Assembly (NCBI GenBank): GCA_949130495.1
Contig: OX422214.1
Span: 1,782,046-1,846,045, forward strand
Length of the DNA stretch: 64,000 nucleotides
Direction: 5' to 3'
Source of the DNA: Sambucus nigra
Lineage: Eukaryota; Streptophyta; Magnoliopsida; Dipsacales; Adoxaceae
This document shows, in pieces, positions 1-12,950 of this stretch. Within the stretch, counting starts at the first letter, position 1, and each line of letters opens with the position of its first letter. The notes below the pieces were generated by a model that was not told the DNA's origin, ran no database searches, and saw nothing but the letters and a program-made list of their open reading frames with translations. Made by a program: the position numbers and the translations under genes.

Positions 1-1313
1 AAGATGATGATTGAGTGATAAAGGAAAAAGGGGAAAATAAAGAAGTTAACTAAAACTAATTAGAAAATTACGGTAGGGGCACAATCCCCCAACCCTAGAG
101 TATGGATGGTATAAAACTAGTCATAAATTTAAGTGATTAACTAGGCCCAGACTTTAGTACTTCCAAGCATTACATATATGAGGTTCAAGCCCGCACCATA
201 CATAATTAGAGGACGATTAAATCGGTATTACGATAGTTACACTCGAATTGCATTCTGAAGCATCCCGGTTATCCTGAAGCAAACGAGATCCAAAGATCTA
301 CAATTGTCGAATTTCTGCGCAATACGGTCGTAATAAATCATTAAATTTAAAGGAGTAATTTTATACACATGCAACTACCACATCAGGTTGGTTTCATGCA
401 TCCCAACCTTTAAAAACCTAGCCTAACATGGTGAAATTAATGAAAACTATGTTATCTACATTGCATGAACTCATAATTGCTTGGAAAGAGAGATGAAATA
501 TGAGATATAATAATAAAAGTGCTGGAAATAAAAGTTACTAAGATTGAAGAACAAGAACATGCAACAAGAAATCAAAGGTTGAAGAAAAACTGGAAAAGCT
601 CTTTAATTAAAGGTGCAAAATATGTGAATCTTTCTCCTAGATGTTTCTACTTATTATGGAGCTTTTACATGAATGAAATAGGAATAAAAAGAGTCCTAAT
701 GACTAAATATATAGGCTAGAGGTCGTTTAGAAGAGTCCCCAAAACATAAAACTCTTTTGGCTAAATAAAAATCCTGTATCTATAAATTTGTCACACATAG
801 AAAGCGTGACTACTTTTGTAACAGATTTGGTGCATGACAAATGGGCGAATCGGTTCTTTTTCCTCAGCTTCGGTTCGGTTCCGCCTTAACAGTTTTTTTC
901 TTGGATTTCATTCTCAACTTCAAATGGTCATAACTTCTTCACCGTAGCTCATATTGGGGTGACATTTTTTCCAGTGTTCTTGTAATTGAAGGCTATTAAA
1001 CGTTCCAGTTGGCCCCACCTCCGGACTATGGCTCTAAAATTACAAAAATTCCCTTTAACTCCTCATTTCTTAGTTTTCTTTCACTGTTTTGAGTTCTCTT
1101 TGGCACTAACTTGCATGAAATACCTGTAAAACACATAAGAGATACACAAAATACGAAATACTTAGCAAAAAGGGTTAGTATCCTAAATATGATACAAATA
1201 CAAGCTATTTACACCGCACGGGATCATAAAAATACCAAAATTAAGGGGATAAATGTGAAGAATTTAGGCCTAATGAGTATCATTCAAATCATGTTCATGG
1301 GCCTACTTTGACA
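1..1313 (-). repeat. Partial minus-strand LTR of an Athila-like element, cut by the window edge
   Basis: This stretch has no coding potential. Read on the minus strand, its order of parts resembles solo LTR F at 22226-23763: a 'cataacttc' stretch (compare 'cataactcc' in F), a CpG-rich cassette (CGAATCGGTTC, CGGTTCGGTTCC near 842-880), and a final T-G/C-A type end (ACTTTGACA, about 1313). The similarity is architectural rather than base by base, so it would be a different, older family. The other end lies outside the window and no target duplication can be tested. Confidence 0.35.
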
Positions 1314-2880
1314 ATATTTTTTTTATTGGGGTATATACCAAATAGTCCCTCTAACATTTTTTTAATACACATTTAGTTCAAGCCTTCAAAAAGCCCTTTA
1401 CCATGCCACTAGCACAGACCTTTATAAGTAAGAGAATAAGGGACCTTTTGGTACAAAATAAAATGCTTGGACTAAATATGTATAAAAAATGTTTGAGGAA
1501 CTTTTTGGTATTTGATCTTTTTTTATTTATGCCGATTAAAATCCCCATTATTAACAATATATTTTGTTACTCGCCATTTGGGATATAGATAATGCTAAAT
1601 GCAAGGGGGTTTTACTTTTTCCTTTTTATCTTTCTAATTATATTTTAGTTCTTTGGCGCATGTGCATTGGGTATGGTGGTTAGTTGTGTAGCGATTACTT
1701 TCAGAAAACAAATTACGTAAGTGCCATTGGGGAAGGGTGTTTTCCTATTCATCTTATCAAAAGTAATCTAAGGGTAGGAATTTTCCAACATAGTGAAAAT
1801 GGCATTTAATCTATCGAAGTTAAAATTATTGTTTGAGTTTTGCTATTTTTAGTTGCATTGATCATGACTCGTGTTCGATAGTGCCATTGAGTAAACAAGT
1901 TCAAAATTTTGTATTTACTTTTGAAAGCGACATGGAACATTTCATTTTTTTAACTTTTGTGTTTACTCTTTAAATGAGAAATTATCTCATAGTCTGCGTG
2001 TATGTGTATATACTTACAGTTTGCTTGTTAGTTATGTAATTTACTATTTGGAGAAGTTTGAAATTACTCTAAAAATTGAGTAGTTGATCAGAATGTATTG
2101 CTTTAGGCAGGATTGCGATATGGTTAAGGATTTTCATAGTTTAAGTAACAAATGAATGTACATCAGTTGATTGTTTTTATTGCAATTATCTACTTGGCAA
2201 ATGGCATTTTACAGCTAAACATCCCTAAAATTATGGTTGAGATACGTTTGGTTAAAGAAGCGAGATGAAGTAGGTGTGCATTTTTATAATTATATTTTTT
2301 TTTTGATAAAGCCATATCAATTGCAGTTTCATTTTAATACATATTACTCATTGTTACAAATTCTAATACTAACATTTACTTGGATTGTAAAAGTATGATT
2401 TTTAGCCGTATAGTTTATACTAATATGTTTTTTTTCCATTATCGATATAATGTACTCTGGCCTAAACAATAGTAAGATTTTATCTGAAGCTTTAAAGATT
2501 ATTACAAAGCTTATTACCTAAGGGTGATTCCTTACGGTTAGTTAAGGTTCCAACTTGCTCAGTTAAAGGTAGTGATGGTAAAACTAACCACCGAAGGGAT
2601 GATTATTTATCTCATAGGGTGTATTTTGGACACCAATTTCATTATATCATTCATGAAAATTAGTAATTAATTTTTGGTTATTGCACTACGCGTGTTGAGG
2701 CACGTTCTTGTGTAATTACAGGTATATTATTTTTTAAGATGGTTTATTGTGATTTCTGTTGAATATGATAGAAATATTTGATCTTTATTTATCTAAATTT
2801 TATTTTCATTGGTTGGGTTTTGGGGGTATAACACGTGTAATGTAGGCAAGACCATACAGAACATGGTGCACGAACCATTG
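1314..2880. other. AT-rich intergenic DNA, no gene seen
   Basis: Only short random open frames occur here (the longest about 60 codons) and none resembles a known protein. There are several homopolymer A and T runs. It may be the body of a non-autonomous Helitron ending at 2926, but no convincing 5' terminus was found. Confidence 0.5.
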
Positions 2881-2897
2881 CTAAAAATGAATTTTTA

Positions 2898-2926
2898 ATC
2901 GTGCCGTGGGAACGGGCATACCCTAG
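2898..2926 (+). mobile_element. Possible Helitron 3' terminus
   Basis: A GC-rich hairpin (TGCCGT, loop GGGA, ACGGGCA, with one bulged base) is followed a few bases later by CTAG at 2923-2926 and a T at 2927. Plant Helitrons end in a short hairpin followed by CTRR and insert between A and T. The matching 5' TC end was not found, so the length is unknown. Confidence 0.4.
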
Positions 2927-2927
2927 T

Positions 2928-4349
2928 CAATAAATATGCAAATGGTATTGATTATTCATTGGTTATACAATAACATAATTGGTATTCTGATCCTATTTTT
3001 CTGAGTTTTGAATATCTTGAACTTTTAATTTTTAATTGCTAATTTTCCCAAAAATCAGATCGCATTCGAAATCAGTCTTGAATTTCTGATTTCCTGATTT
3101 CTTTGATCTGCTTTTTTGTAAAAGTATGCTAAACTGAACTTTCAGAAAAATGTACAATTTTTTTCCTAATGTGATACTATTGTGATATTTTCTTAATATA
3201 TGCCAATTAGGAATTTTTTGATGTTTTTCAGGAATCGTTCCAAACTTTCCTAATTTTTTTAGAATTTCCCATTTTATTTACTGATTTTTTCACAAATTTG
3301 CTGAGAGTTTAAAGGCCTTGTGATTTCTTGAAAATATGAATAAAAAAATATGATTTTTTTGGATCTGAATTTTAATATGTGTAGTCGACACCCCTAGCGT
3401 TAATTGGTAAAATAATCTGAAGATGTTTTCTTATACATATAAAAGAAAGGCAGGGTATGCTATTAGACTCTCTCCCATAAATATGGGTCGAGCTATGTTT
3501 CATTCGTGTGTTGATATATTATTCTATTTACTAAGAAAGTTGGCATTTTTTCACCAATATGTTGCAATGTTTACACATTGACTACAAATGCAGTAACTGG
3601 CGTAAAATGAACCGTCAATGGCAATAAAAAAAAAGACACGCAAGTGAGAAAATTAACACTCGATTTTTAGAAGCGTAGAATGAATTGCATTAATGACATA
3701 AGGGGGATATTTATAGGGGAGTAGGGAAGGATCTAGAAGGGGCATTCATAACCCTAAATAAGAAAGTGGGCCTAGGACCATGTGATGTCACACGACCTTA
3801 GCATACCCTTTTGCAAAATATACCTAAGATTCCCCTTCGAGAAGCCTTCACCATACAAGCCCTATAATACAACTAAGGAAAATAACAAAAACAAACGGCA
3901 ACTAAGAAAAGAAAAATATAATGAGAATACAGAATATACTAAACTAGCCCTAATTTCCATCGGTAACTATGTTAATAATAACGTCAGTTCAAGGGAGCAT
4001 ATTACACTTCAAGACACCATGGAGGGTGTTGTCTACTTCACATCCTAGTTTGGACCAGATGCTGAGTATTATGTTTGCACGACATCGCTTAGTGGCATGG
4101 TTAATAAAAAATTTCATATGATGGTTATGCAAGTTTTACCTAATTCATCTTCTTGTTTTTTTATGTGACTTTGGAGAGATTGGGCGATCGTGACACTTTG
4201 GTTGACCCCGATGAGGTAAATTAGAATTAATATACTCTACTCAATATCCATAACTCAATATTCTTTGTTAAATTAGAAGGTTTTATGTTCTTAAAAATCT
4301 AATTTGAAGTCAATTTAGGTCCACGTATTTCCCAAGCCTTACCATTAAT
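2928..4349. other. AT-rich intergenic DNA, no gene seen
   Basis: There is no supported gene. An 88-codon open frame at 3782-4048 has no recognisable domain and an unremarkable composition. The stretch 3600-4050 looks like worn repeat sequence, but I could not assign it to a family. Confidence 0.5.
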
Positions 4350-4354
4350 ATCAA
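4350..4354. repeat. Target-site duplication ATCAA, left copy (solo LTR D)
   Basis: ATCAA stands directly before the LTR start TGTAACACC and is repeated at 8405-8409, directly after the LTR end GTGTTACA. A 5-bp duplication is normal for Ty3/gypsy integration. Confidence 0.9.
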
Positions 4355-5102
4355 TGTAACACCCCATGATTTTTGAGACTGAGAAATTAAATTTTTGGGA
4401 AAATAAAATTTAATTTGATTGGAGAATTTTAAAATTTGGAATTTAGGTCCAAAAATAGAGGACATTTTAAAGTATTCTGGATGATGATTTTGAGGGTACC
4501 ATTGATCCCGGAAGGGTCGAGATAGTCAAAATGACTATCATTGAGTTTTATTTCGGCTCCGAAATGTTTTTAAGTCAGTTCGACTCGAATTGGAGTAAAC
4601 GAGTCATTTAAAGTGTGTATTAACATTTAAAATTTTGGACTTTTGTTTTAAGGCTTAAGAGGCTTAAGGATTAAGCCTTCTCAATTAGAGAAAGAGAGAA
4701 AGAGAAAGGAAGAAGGAAAGAAGAAGAAACGAAGTGAAAGAGGAAGAAAAGCTTGGGAACTCCGGCCAAACCGCGATATCGAGGACGATCCAACCTCTAC
4801 AAATCCGAGGCAAGTGTTTAATCTTGCTAAATAAGTCATTTGTGTATTTTATTTCATAATTTGTGGTTAAAGAAATGGTTTTTGGGTATAAACATCAAAA
4901 CCTAAATTTTGGTTTAAATCTTGAAATTTAAGATTATAATTGGGTTTAAGAGATATAAATTGATGAGATTAGATAAATGATGAGTTTTGATGTTTGAAAT
5001 TATGTTGGGGTTGAAGACTAAGGGCTAGTAGAAGTATAAATTGAATTTTGGAGAATTTGGGTTTGTAGAAAATCAGCCATTTTCGTGGCTTTCTGAACTG
5101 GC

Positions 5103-5133
5103 CGAATCGATTCGCCCCAACCGAATCGATTCG
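5103..5133. repeat. Palindrome cassette in LTR D
   Basis: Two perfect 12-bp palindromes, CGAATCGATTCG, at 5103-5114 and 5122-5133, separated by 7 bases. They lie about 19% into the LTR and inside the region bounded by the splice-like signals. Comparable clusters with other CpG-centred cores occur in the other LTR families of the window. Confidence 0.8.
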
Positions 5134-5836
5134 CCAGGTTGCAGAAGCCTCAGGTCTTTAGGGCATTTTGAGAAATTTTCCTTGTGGTGATTTCAAACCC
5201 TTTTTGATTAGGTTTGTTGATTTGGGGTCTTCTCAAATGATGTAAGAGGGATGTTTTTGGAGACACATAAGGGGTTTCTTACATATTATGATTTTTGGTA
5301 CTCCTTGGAATAATTGGGGAGAAATATGTCCATGTTTGTATTAAAGTTGTGTATAGAGATTTTGGGGATACCTCGTTAGGGTTTAGAATCCTACTTATAA
5401 ATCCAAAGTAATTATAAATACGATAGGAGGTCTAGAACTCCCAGAGAGAGTTGAGAAGGTATGTTGGGAAATTATTGGTCGATATTCATATTGAATCCTT
5501 ATAGCGATAGGATTCTATTAAGTTATAATTGGGGGCTAACGAGACAGAGAGGGGTCACGAATCCTTAGAAATGATTAAATTAAGGAATAATTGGTAATGC
5601 GATAGGAGTAAGGGTTCACAAGAACAATTGAACCTTAGGCAATATTTGGAAATGATCATTAGGATTCCCATACTTGAAATAATAATTGGGCTAAGTTGAA
5701 GTTTATAGAATATTGTTATGTATATATATACATATCAATAGTCGAAACTAGTATTGGAGTCATGAATGTCCTTTTGGAGATATACGAAATGTGTAATGAT
5801 GGTTTCCTACACTAAACTTTGGGTGTTAACCTAAAT

Positions 5837-5840
<4 letters not shown>

Positions 5841-5868
<28 letters not shown>
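5841..5868. repeat. TA microsatellite
   Basis: A short run of TA dinucleotides within LTR D. Confidence 0.85.
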
Positions 5869-5872
<4 letters not shown>

Positions 5873-6886
5873 TGGGAGACATTTCATCATAGTAAAAATT
5901 GATTGAATATGCTTCAAGTGAGGGATGGTATTCACATATCGAGGTAAATTAAATGAGTTTGTGGTGACGGCTTGTATATTGAGGATTATATATACTTATA
6001 GCCGAGAGTATATATCTTATACATATGAACGAGAATTAGTTTGTATATATATAGATATATGGATATGTGAATATATGTATATATATCTATATAGATATAA
6101 ATATATGGATATATTTATGTTATGGACATACATGGTATGGATATTTAAACCTTATATGATGGTTTAATATGTGATCATATGATTGGATCATATGGAGGTA
6201 TATATTGTGCATGTGAATGATATATATACTTATTTGGTTAAGCATACCCCGCTCATGCTATCATTGGGAAGTTGCGCGCGTAGAGGGTGAGCATCCTGGC
6301 TAGAAAAGCAGGGTGTGGATATTCCCTACGTCATAGTCGTCCCGTGTGTTATTATGTGATTTACATTTTTATATTTTTGGGATGAGACGTGGTGGGTATG
6401 TTTCATCTCATTGCCGGTTTGGAGCTATAACTGCTTCCCGGGACGTCGTGTGCGTGAGTTTACCACGAGATGGGTGTCGTTTAGTCCCACCATGGTGGCC
6501 CCAGTATTGCTACGTGAGCCGGGCACTGGGAAGATGATAGCATTGATTCAGTTTTATCGGCGATATATATAGCCGGGTATATTATTTGTGCATGGCCATT
6601 GTACATCATATATGATATGTACTCTTGGTCATGGGTATGGATGATGATGGTATATATATAGTTAGAATAAAATGCCTATATATATATTTATATTTATCTA
6701 TCCTATAGATAAAAGGATATGGTATCGTTGTGGAGTACATCTTTGATGATTATGGTGTACTAGATTGATGGGGGTTGATGTATCTCATTTAAGAAAAATT
6801 TCGGTTACATCATCCTAAGGATATTATTGGAGATTTTAGTTATTTCCATATTGTAGTTTAAACTTTAGTAGTAGTAGCATAGTACG

Positions 6887-7310
6887 GTATGTATGGCATT
6901 ATGGATCTCTAGGATCGACATTGTCAAGGAGTAGTGTAACGGGGTGGTTCCTTGTTTGGATTTCGCTTTGCGAGACACCCCACACATGAAACGCAATGCA
7001 GTGTTGAAATTGGAGAAAAGTTCTTCCAATTATGGTATGTATGGCATTATGGATCTCTAGGATCGACATTGTCAAGGAGTAGTGTAACGGGGTGGTTCCT
7101 CGTTTGGATTTCGCTTTGCGAGACACCCCACGCACGAAACATAGTACATTGTTGAGATTAGAGAGAAGTTCTGTCGATATTTATGTGTGGCATATTGGAT
7201 CTCCAGGATCGACGTTGACAAGGAGTAGTGTTACTGGGTGGTTCCTTGTTTTGATTTCTCTTTGCGAGACACCCCACGCACGAAACGCAGCGCAGAGTTA
7301 AAATTGGAGG
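6887..7310 (+). repeat. Tandem repeat of about 147 bp, three copies
   Basis: Three imperfect copies; the shared GGATCT lies at 6903, 7051 and 7197, giving spacings of 148 and 146. Each contains GGATTTCGCTTTGCGAGACA or a one-base variant of it. A related single copy lies at about 44135-44220 inside element B. The open frames across this array are by-products of the repetition. Confidence 0.85.
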
Positions 7311-7771
7311 GATGTTGTGTCAATAATAATTTTGCATGCTTATTAATTAGAAATTAAATCATATGTTTCAACCCAAATGCATATTGGGTAGCTTATTAAA
7401 TTTATAAAATGGTTAAATTATAAACCGGAATCCACTAAGCTTAATAAGGCATATACGATTGAAATTAAATACTGAACTATGTTCCATAAGGGGGTGGATT
7501 CTTGCATTAAGTTAGGAAGGAAATTCTCGTGGGTATAGGCTAGGCCTATGATAAGTTAGGTTTTCCTAATAAATGGGGGTAATTTAACTAAAAGTTGAGG
7601 ACGCGAATAGGTGCGCGCCTTTAGATGAGAGGTGAGTTGGGAATCCACGAGAGTGCGAATCCACTTTTAATTATGAAATAAGTGCACTGATATTTATTAT
7701 GCACGGTTAACACACTTGCTAAATATTTTTCACAACTCGGGCTCTGACCCGTTTACTTTTCTCTCCTGCCA

Positions 7772-7881
<110 letters not shown>

Positions 7882-8409
7882 ACAGTTGTCCTACCGCATG
7901 GATGCCGGATGACCTTCTATCCAGAGTATTGGGAGCCGTGATAGGTGCAGACTGTTGCGCGATGTAGAATGTAGTCGCTTCCTACTTCTTTAAAAATTCT
8001 AGGTAGGATTCATGTTGTATATCGAGTTTGAACCCAAGGGATATTTATATACATGTTTATATTTATTCCATTCCAGTTATTGTATTGGCTGTGACCCGAC
8101 AGCTTATTCGGGTCTATTTTATGTAGTACATTTTGTTGTAGCTATTTATTTTGTTTTATTCTGGCATTTCATTTATCTTGTTTCTTTCATGCATCTTTCT
8201 TTCCTTCATTAGTAGTGTTATAGTGTTGGTTGGTGGTATGTTGCATATTTTATTTAATTTTAACATCTCGCTTATATGATATCGGGTAGTTAGTCCTATA
8301 TTATATAGCACCGACAGTTGATGTTGAGACTGGACCATCTGAAACTCCTGATTAAATGTAGTATAGGGTTGGCCACCCGTTATTATTTTAAGCGGGGTGT
8401 TACAATCAA

Positions 8410-9737
8410 CTAAATCACTCTTCCTTAAGGGAACTTGTTAGTCTAGGTCTATTTTGCCCAAACCATCCAAGATAAAAAAAAATTATATTATATATGATCT
8501 ACTACTACTATTTCACGGAGATTTTCATCTTCAAAGTTTATTCCCTTTTTATAAACTTAACACTCACAATTCAACCGAGATCATTTTTTGATTATATTGC
8601 TTCTCTTCTCTCAAACACTAGCAGTGCTTGTATTGCATGTCAAGTCTGATTCCCGCCCTTTGTAGTTGCCCTTATAACTTCATAGTTATACACCAATCAC
8701 GCACTATGCCAATTTCACTTCTATTCTTGTCCCAACCTACTTTAATTCTATCTCTATGGATATTTTAGGCTAAATAATAGACATTATTACTTTTACGTAT
8801 ATTATGATCTTCAAGATCCAACTCGATCCCACTTATACTTTGTGACATTAGAATTCAACAGTATGGATTTATTAGAATTCTAAATCTATGTTTGAATAAA
8901 TATTGTGTTTGCGCATGTTTTTTGTTATGTTATTGAAACTATGGGTGTGTATGTGAAAATATATGTATAGACTCGAGCTGCTGTGTGTTGTCTTTGGGAG
9001 ATGCTTGGGTATTTCAATTACGTGCAAAGAAATTCGAATTAAAATATTTTCTGTTCAAAATGTTTATATTTTGAACTAAAAATATTATAATTCCGAGGAA
9101 ATGATTTGGAGTTTCCAAACAAACAAAATTTTTAACTGGAGTTACGAAAAAAACCTTTGATGATTTATTTTGGATGAAGTTGTACAATTACCACTTGACT
9201 TAAGCATGTAATCTTTTGAAGCTGATTAAATTGATTAATTTACCTTGAAGTTTTATATCGTTTTTACATTTGGATCCAATATTTCAAACAATGCAATGTA
9301 AGCTTTGGTGTTTGAATTCATGAAAGTTTATCCTCATTCACGTCTTATTAAGAAAGGATTACTTGGCATCCTATTTCGATATGCCATTCGTCCTGTTAAT
9401 TTTCTTCACGAAGATGTTATGCTGGAATAAAATTGCACGAATTTTAAAACGCTAAGGTAAAGGTTGCAACTTTTGAAAGATCGAGAGAACCCTAAAAATT
9501 AATGGTTAAGGTTGGCAATTTAAAATGCTACTTGAAGTGATGTAGTACATTATTTGGAGATATTGTTTGAACTTATTTATTTATTTATATTTATATATGT
9601 TTTTCTAATTGAAAAAATGGAATGTACGAGTTGCTTATACAATGTACGACTCTATTTTCGTAATGCTGATCAGGAACCAAACTGCAAATGAAATAGACAA
9701 AAGGGTTTCAAATAAATTTCTTGATCAAAATGCGAAT
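8410..9737. other. Intergenic DNA, no gene seen
   Basis: AT-rich sequence beyond the D insertion site. No open frame longer than about 60 codons and no recognisable motif. Confidence 0.5.
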
Positions 9738-10050
9738 ATATATGGTGGTCTGAGATGGAGCTTATGGTGAAACTGACAGATATATACTATGTTCTTAAGT
9801 TATTAATGTTTTTTTATTCTCGATTTCATTTTCTGATTTTGGTTATAAAATCACAATTTAGATTTAGGATTCTCATCCAAGTGAAATGACGCTGCATATA
9901 TGGGAGTAGGGTAATGCGTGAATGTCTATATACATGTTCTCAATGGATTTTGGTCCTCATCAAGTGATACATGTCCGTTAGTTTTTCTCAACCCATTTTT
10001 GTTATTACTGTTAAGTGTGGAGCCCGTGTTCATTGTTTTACAAACTAGGG
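9738..10050 (+). repeat. Unclassified dispersed repeat, copy 1
   Basis: Aligns by eye, in the same orientation, with about 48735-49145. Shared blocks include TCTGTTCTTAAG-like, CTCATTC/CTCATCC, AAGTGATA, GTCCGTTAGTTTTTCTC and a TTATT-GTTAAG stretch. The copies are diverged, so the repeat is old. I see no termini or coding capacity that would classify it. Confidence 0.5.
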
Positions 10051-10800
10051 TGTACCTATGCCAAAGGCATGGTAGTAAAGTTCATTTGATTGATTTATGA
10101 AACATGTGTGTTATAAAATCATTTGTTGCATTTATACTACTCACTCGTCGCATTTACACGCTATAAAATGTTGCTTGCATCATGCCTAAATCCTGGAAAA
10201 ATTACTGACTTGGCACAGTAAATATGAACCAATTACACGTTTAGTAATAATTTACAAATTACTCATTTAGTAGTTTCATAGGACTTTTTAGAATGAAACT
10301 ATAATCATTTACTAACAAAGATTTCACTCTCTAAGACTCATCATCAATGAATTTCATTACGATGAGTGTTTTATAAATCCCCAATAAGATATAAGCATGG
10401 CAAATGAAATAGCATTATTATTTTTGCACATGTGATGAACTTTGTTACCTATCTGTTTGTTGCAATGCCAAAAGGAAACATATATGACTTAAACCTTATG
10501 TTAGAAATATTAGATTAAACCAAATAGATGAAACTAATATATTTAGGAAAATAAGACATCGTAATGAACAGTAAGAATTATAAAATTAAGAAAGAAAAAT
10601 TGATCTCCCACTATTGTAGAACACCAGGAACTGTTTTATAAAAAATACAGTTATATAATGCATGATTCTATTGTAATTTAAAAGTAAATAAATACATAAA
10701 TAACTCTCATATTACCTCGTGCAATAACCTTCCTTTATATGCAATCACACATTCCAGTTGGTTAAAATATATGCTTAGCACCATGTTAGTATTATTATAG
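10051..10800. other. Intergenic DNA, no gene seen
   Basis: AT-rich; no supported gene, RNA or repeat recognised. It forms the left flank of the MITE. Confidence 0.5.
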
Positions 10801-10876
10801 ACTCCCTCCGTCTCAAATTAAGAGTCCATATTCATTTTTTGAATAGTTTAAGGATGCATTCAATCAATGACCAAGA
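10801..10876 (+). mobile_element. Stowaway-like MITE, left half
   Basis: Begins ACTCCCTCCGTCTCAAATTA, matching the plant Stowaway (Tc1/mariner-type) terminal consensus. The inverted counterpart GGGATGGAGGGAGT ends at 22002. The two ends form terminal inverted repeats of about 27 bp with two mismatches. The element was split by chromovirus A, whose CAAGA duplication (10872-10876 and 21876-21880) comes from MITE sequence. Flanking bases are TA-rich, but an exact TA duplication is not clean on the left. Confidence 0.8.
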
Positions 10877-11169
10877 TGTAATACCCCGTATTTTTATGCT
10901 ATATTTAATTTGGGGATTTATTAAATTTAATGTGATGATTTATTTAATAAAAATCCAGAAATTAATTATGTTATAATTATTAACGTGACTAGAGTTAGTA
11001 ATTATGGGAAACTTGTTGAATATTACTAATGAGCATAGTAATATATTATACTGGTTATATTGAATGTCATAAGTAAATTAAATGACTATTTCGAAAATTT
11101 AAGTCGGGACGTGCCCGTGTCACGTCGGGACTAATTATGTTAATTAAAAAGTGAATATTTTATAAGTTG

Positions 11170-11232
11170 TCCGTATGGTCGTTTTGAGTGCGCCAACGCG
11201 TTCGGAAGGGTCGAGATAGTCGGAAAAGTGTA
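11170..11232 (+). promoter_or_regulatory. Conserved U3 block of the chromovirus LTRs
   Basis: The core GGAAGGGTCGAGATAGTC, preceded by a CGTATGGTC-TTTTGAGTGCGCC type stretch, recurs in LTR A (here and 19118-19180), B (24563-24620, 45841-45905), C (25808-25860), D (core only, about 4510-4527) and A-prime (reverse, 52128-52180). It survives in LTRs that are otherwise strongly diverged. A promoter or enhancer role is inferred from position. Confidence 0.55.
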
Positions 11233-11551
11233 CCCGGGGGTTTAGTTAGGGCCTCGGGGAGTTTTTAGGCCTAATTAGTGACCCGGGAGGGCATTTTGGT
11301 CATTTTACAAATTAGGGTAATTAAACCCACGAATTTCAGCCATCCTTAGCAGCCATTTAAGTCAGCCTTTTAGGGTTAGAGCATTCAGAACCCTAGAACG
11401 GCCATTGGAGAAGAGAGGAGAGAGCTCTCAAGGTGATTCAAGGCCCAAAACACCACCGATTACACCGCCGTCACCACCAACGCGTAGATCGCGAGGAGGA
11501 GAACGCAACCACTTCAATATCAGCAGGAAAACCAGACCTCTGAAATCCCAG

Positions 11552-12893
11552 GCAAGTGTTTAACTTGCATATTTTCGTTGATGCAATATTCATATTAGTG
11601 TAGGAATGATTAGGAGTATAATCAATGGAAGAAAACCCCAATTTTTGATAGGGATTTCCATGTAGAAATCATTATAACCATATTCTGGAAATATTATGTG
11701 AAGTAGATGATTAACCCACGAATTTGTGATGATTTGTTAGAAGGAAATTCTTGAGAAAACTGATTAGAACAAAAGTTAAGAAAACTTTAGGGTTCTTGAT
11801 GATTAGATAAGATTTTAGGTTGTTTAACCATGTTTAATGATGTATACACGCATGCTGAACGTTAAAGATATCTGGAATTATGTTAGTATGTTAGCAGTAG
11901 ACTTTTTGGGTCGATTAGTGTTGGAAAATATGAGTTTTGATGTAGAACTTTAATCAATCCCATCACTGCAATTTCTGCAGAATTTTTGCCCAGACCTGCT
12001 TGATCGATCGATCGAGCATAGAGCTTCGATCGATCGAAGGTTCGATCGATCGAGTCCCATGCTTCGATCGATCGACCCCTCCTGGCAGACTCCTATTTCT
12101 CTTGTTTAATGAGTTGAATTAATTTATCATGGAAGAACCTTTGGGCATTCTAAATAAAATGATTGGGGAGATATTGAGGACCAGTAGGATATATGGATAA
12201 ATGTTAGAACCTTTAATCTTCAACGAGAATGGTATTTATGGGATATGTACATTACGTTAGTAGATTTATGAAATTTAAGGGTGAGGTGCGTAAGAGAGTT
12301 ACGTTGGAATCAAATAAAGTCACTTACTGAATTTCAGATTTGCGAGGATATAATCCATGAGGGTTAGGTAATGAGTGAGAAAACCCTTCGAGTTAAGGTT
12401 AGGAATAAAACCTTATACGTAATTCTATAATTGTGAAATTAAGGATAAACAGTATAATTACGGGTGATGGGAAGAACCTATATTACTATGACATTGGTAT
12501 ATTTATATGATTGTGTGTACATATATTATATACATGTGAAAATCATACCCACGCTACTTGCTATCCCTGAGGTTTCCGCACTGGGACAAGTCTTATCTCG
12601 ATGGGACCTTTATGGGGGATATTGACTTGTACCCTAGAAGATAGATGTCCTTGGTACAGGCTATCGATGTGATAGTTCAGACGGTCCTAAGAGATGCCGG
12701 TATGTGCTACCCTCTTAGAGACTTGGAATCTATGCTTCACCTCAATATTGTTTGTGTATTTATGTTAATACAATTAGAGAGTGATTCCGAATGTATTCCC
12801 CTTTATGTGAGTGATATGTGGCTTTGGATAGTGGAAGTATGCACGCACCATAGTTTTATTCGGGGTGCTGTTATATATATATTATACGAGTAG

Positions 12894-12950
<57 letters not shown>

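Noticed and set aside
2361..2375. TCTAATACTA as the Helitron 5' end
   Set aside because: It is preceded by T rather than A, and the consensus is too loose to rely on.
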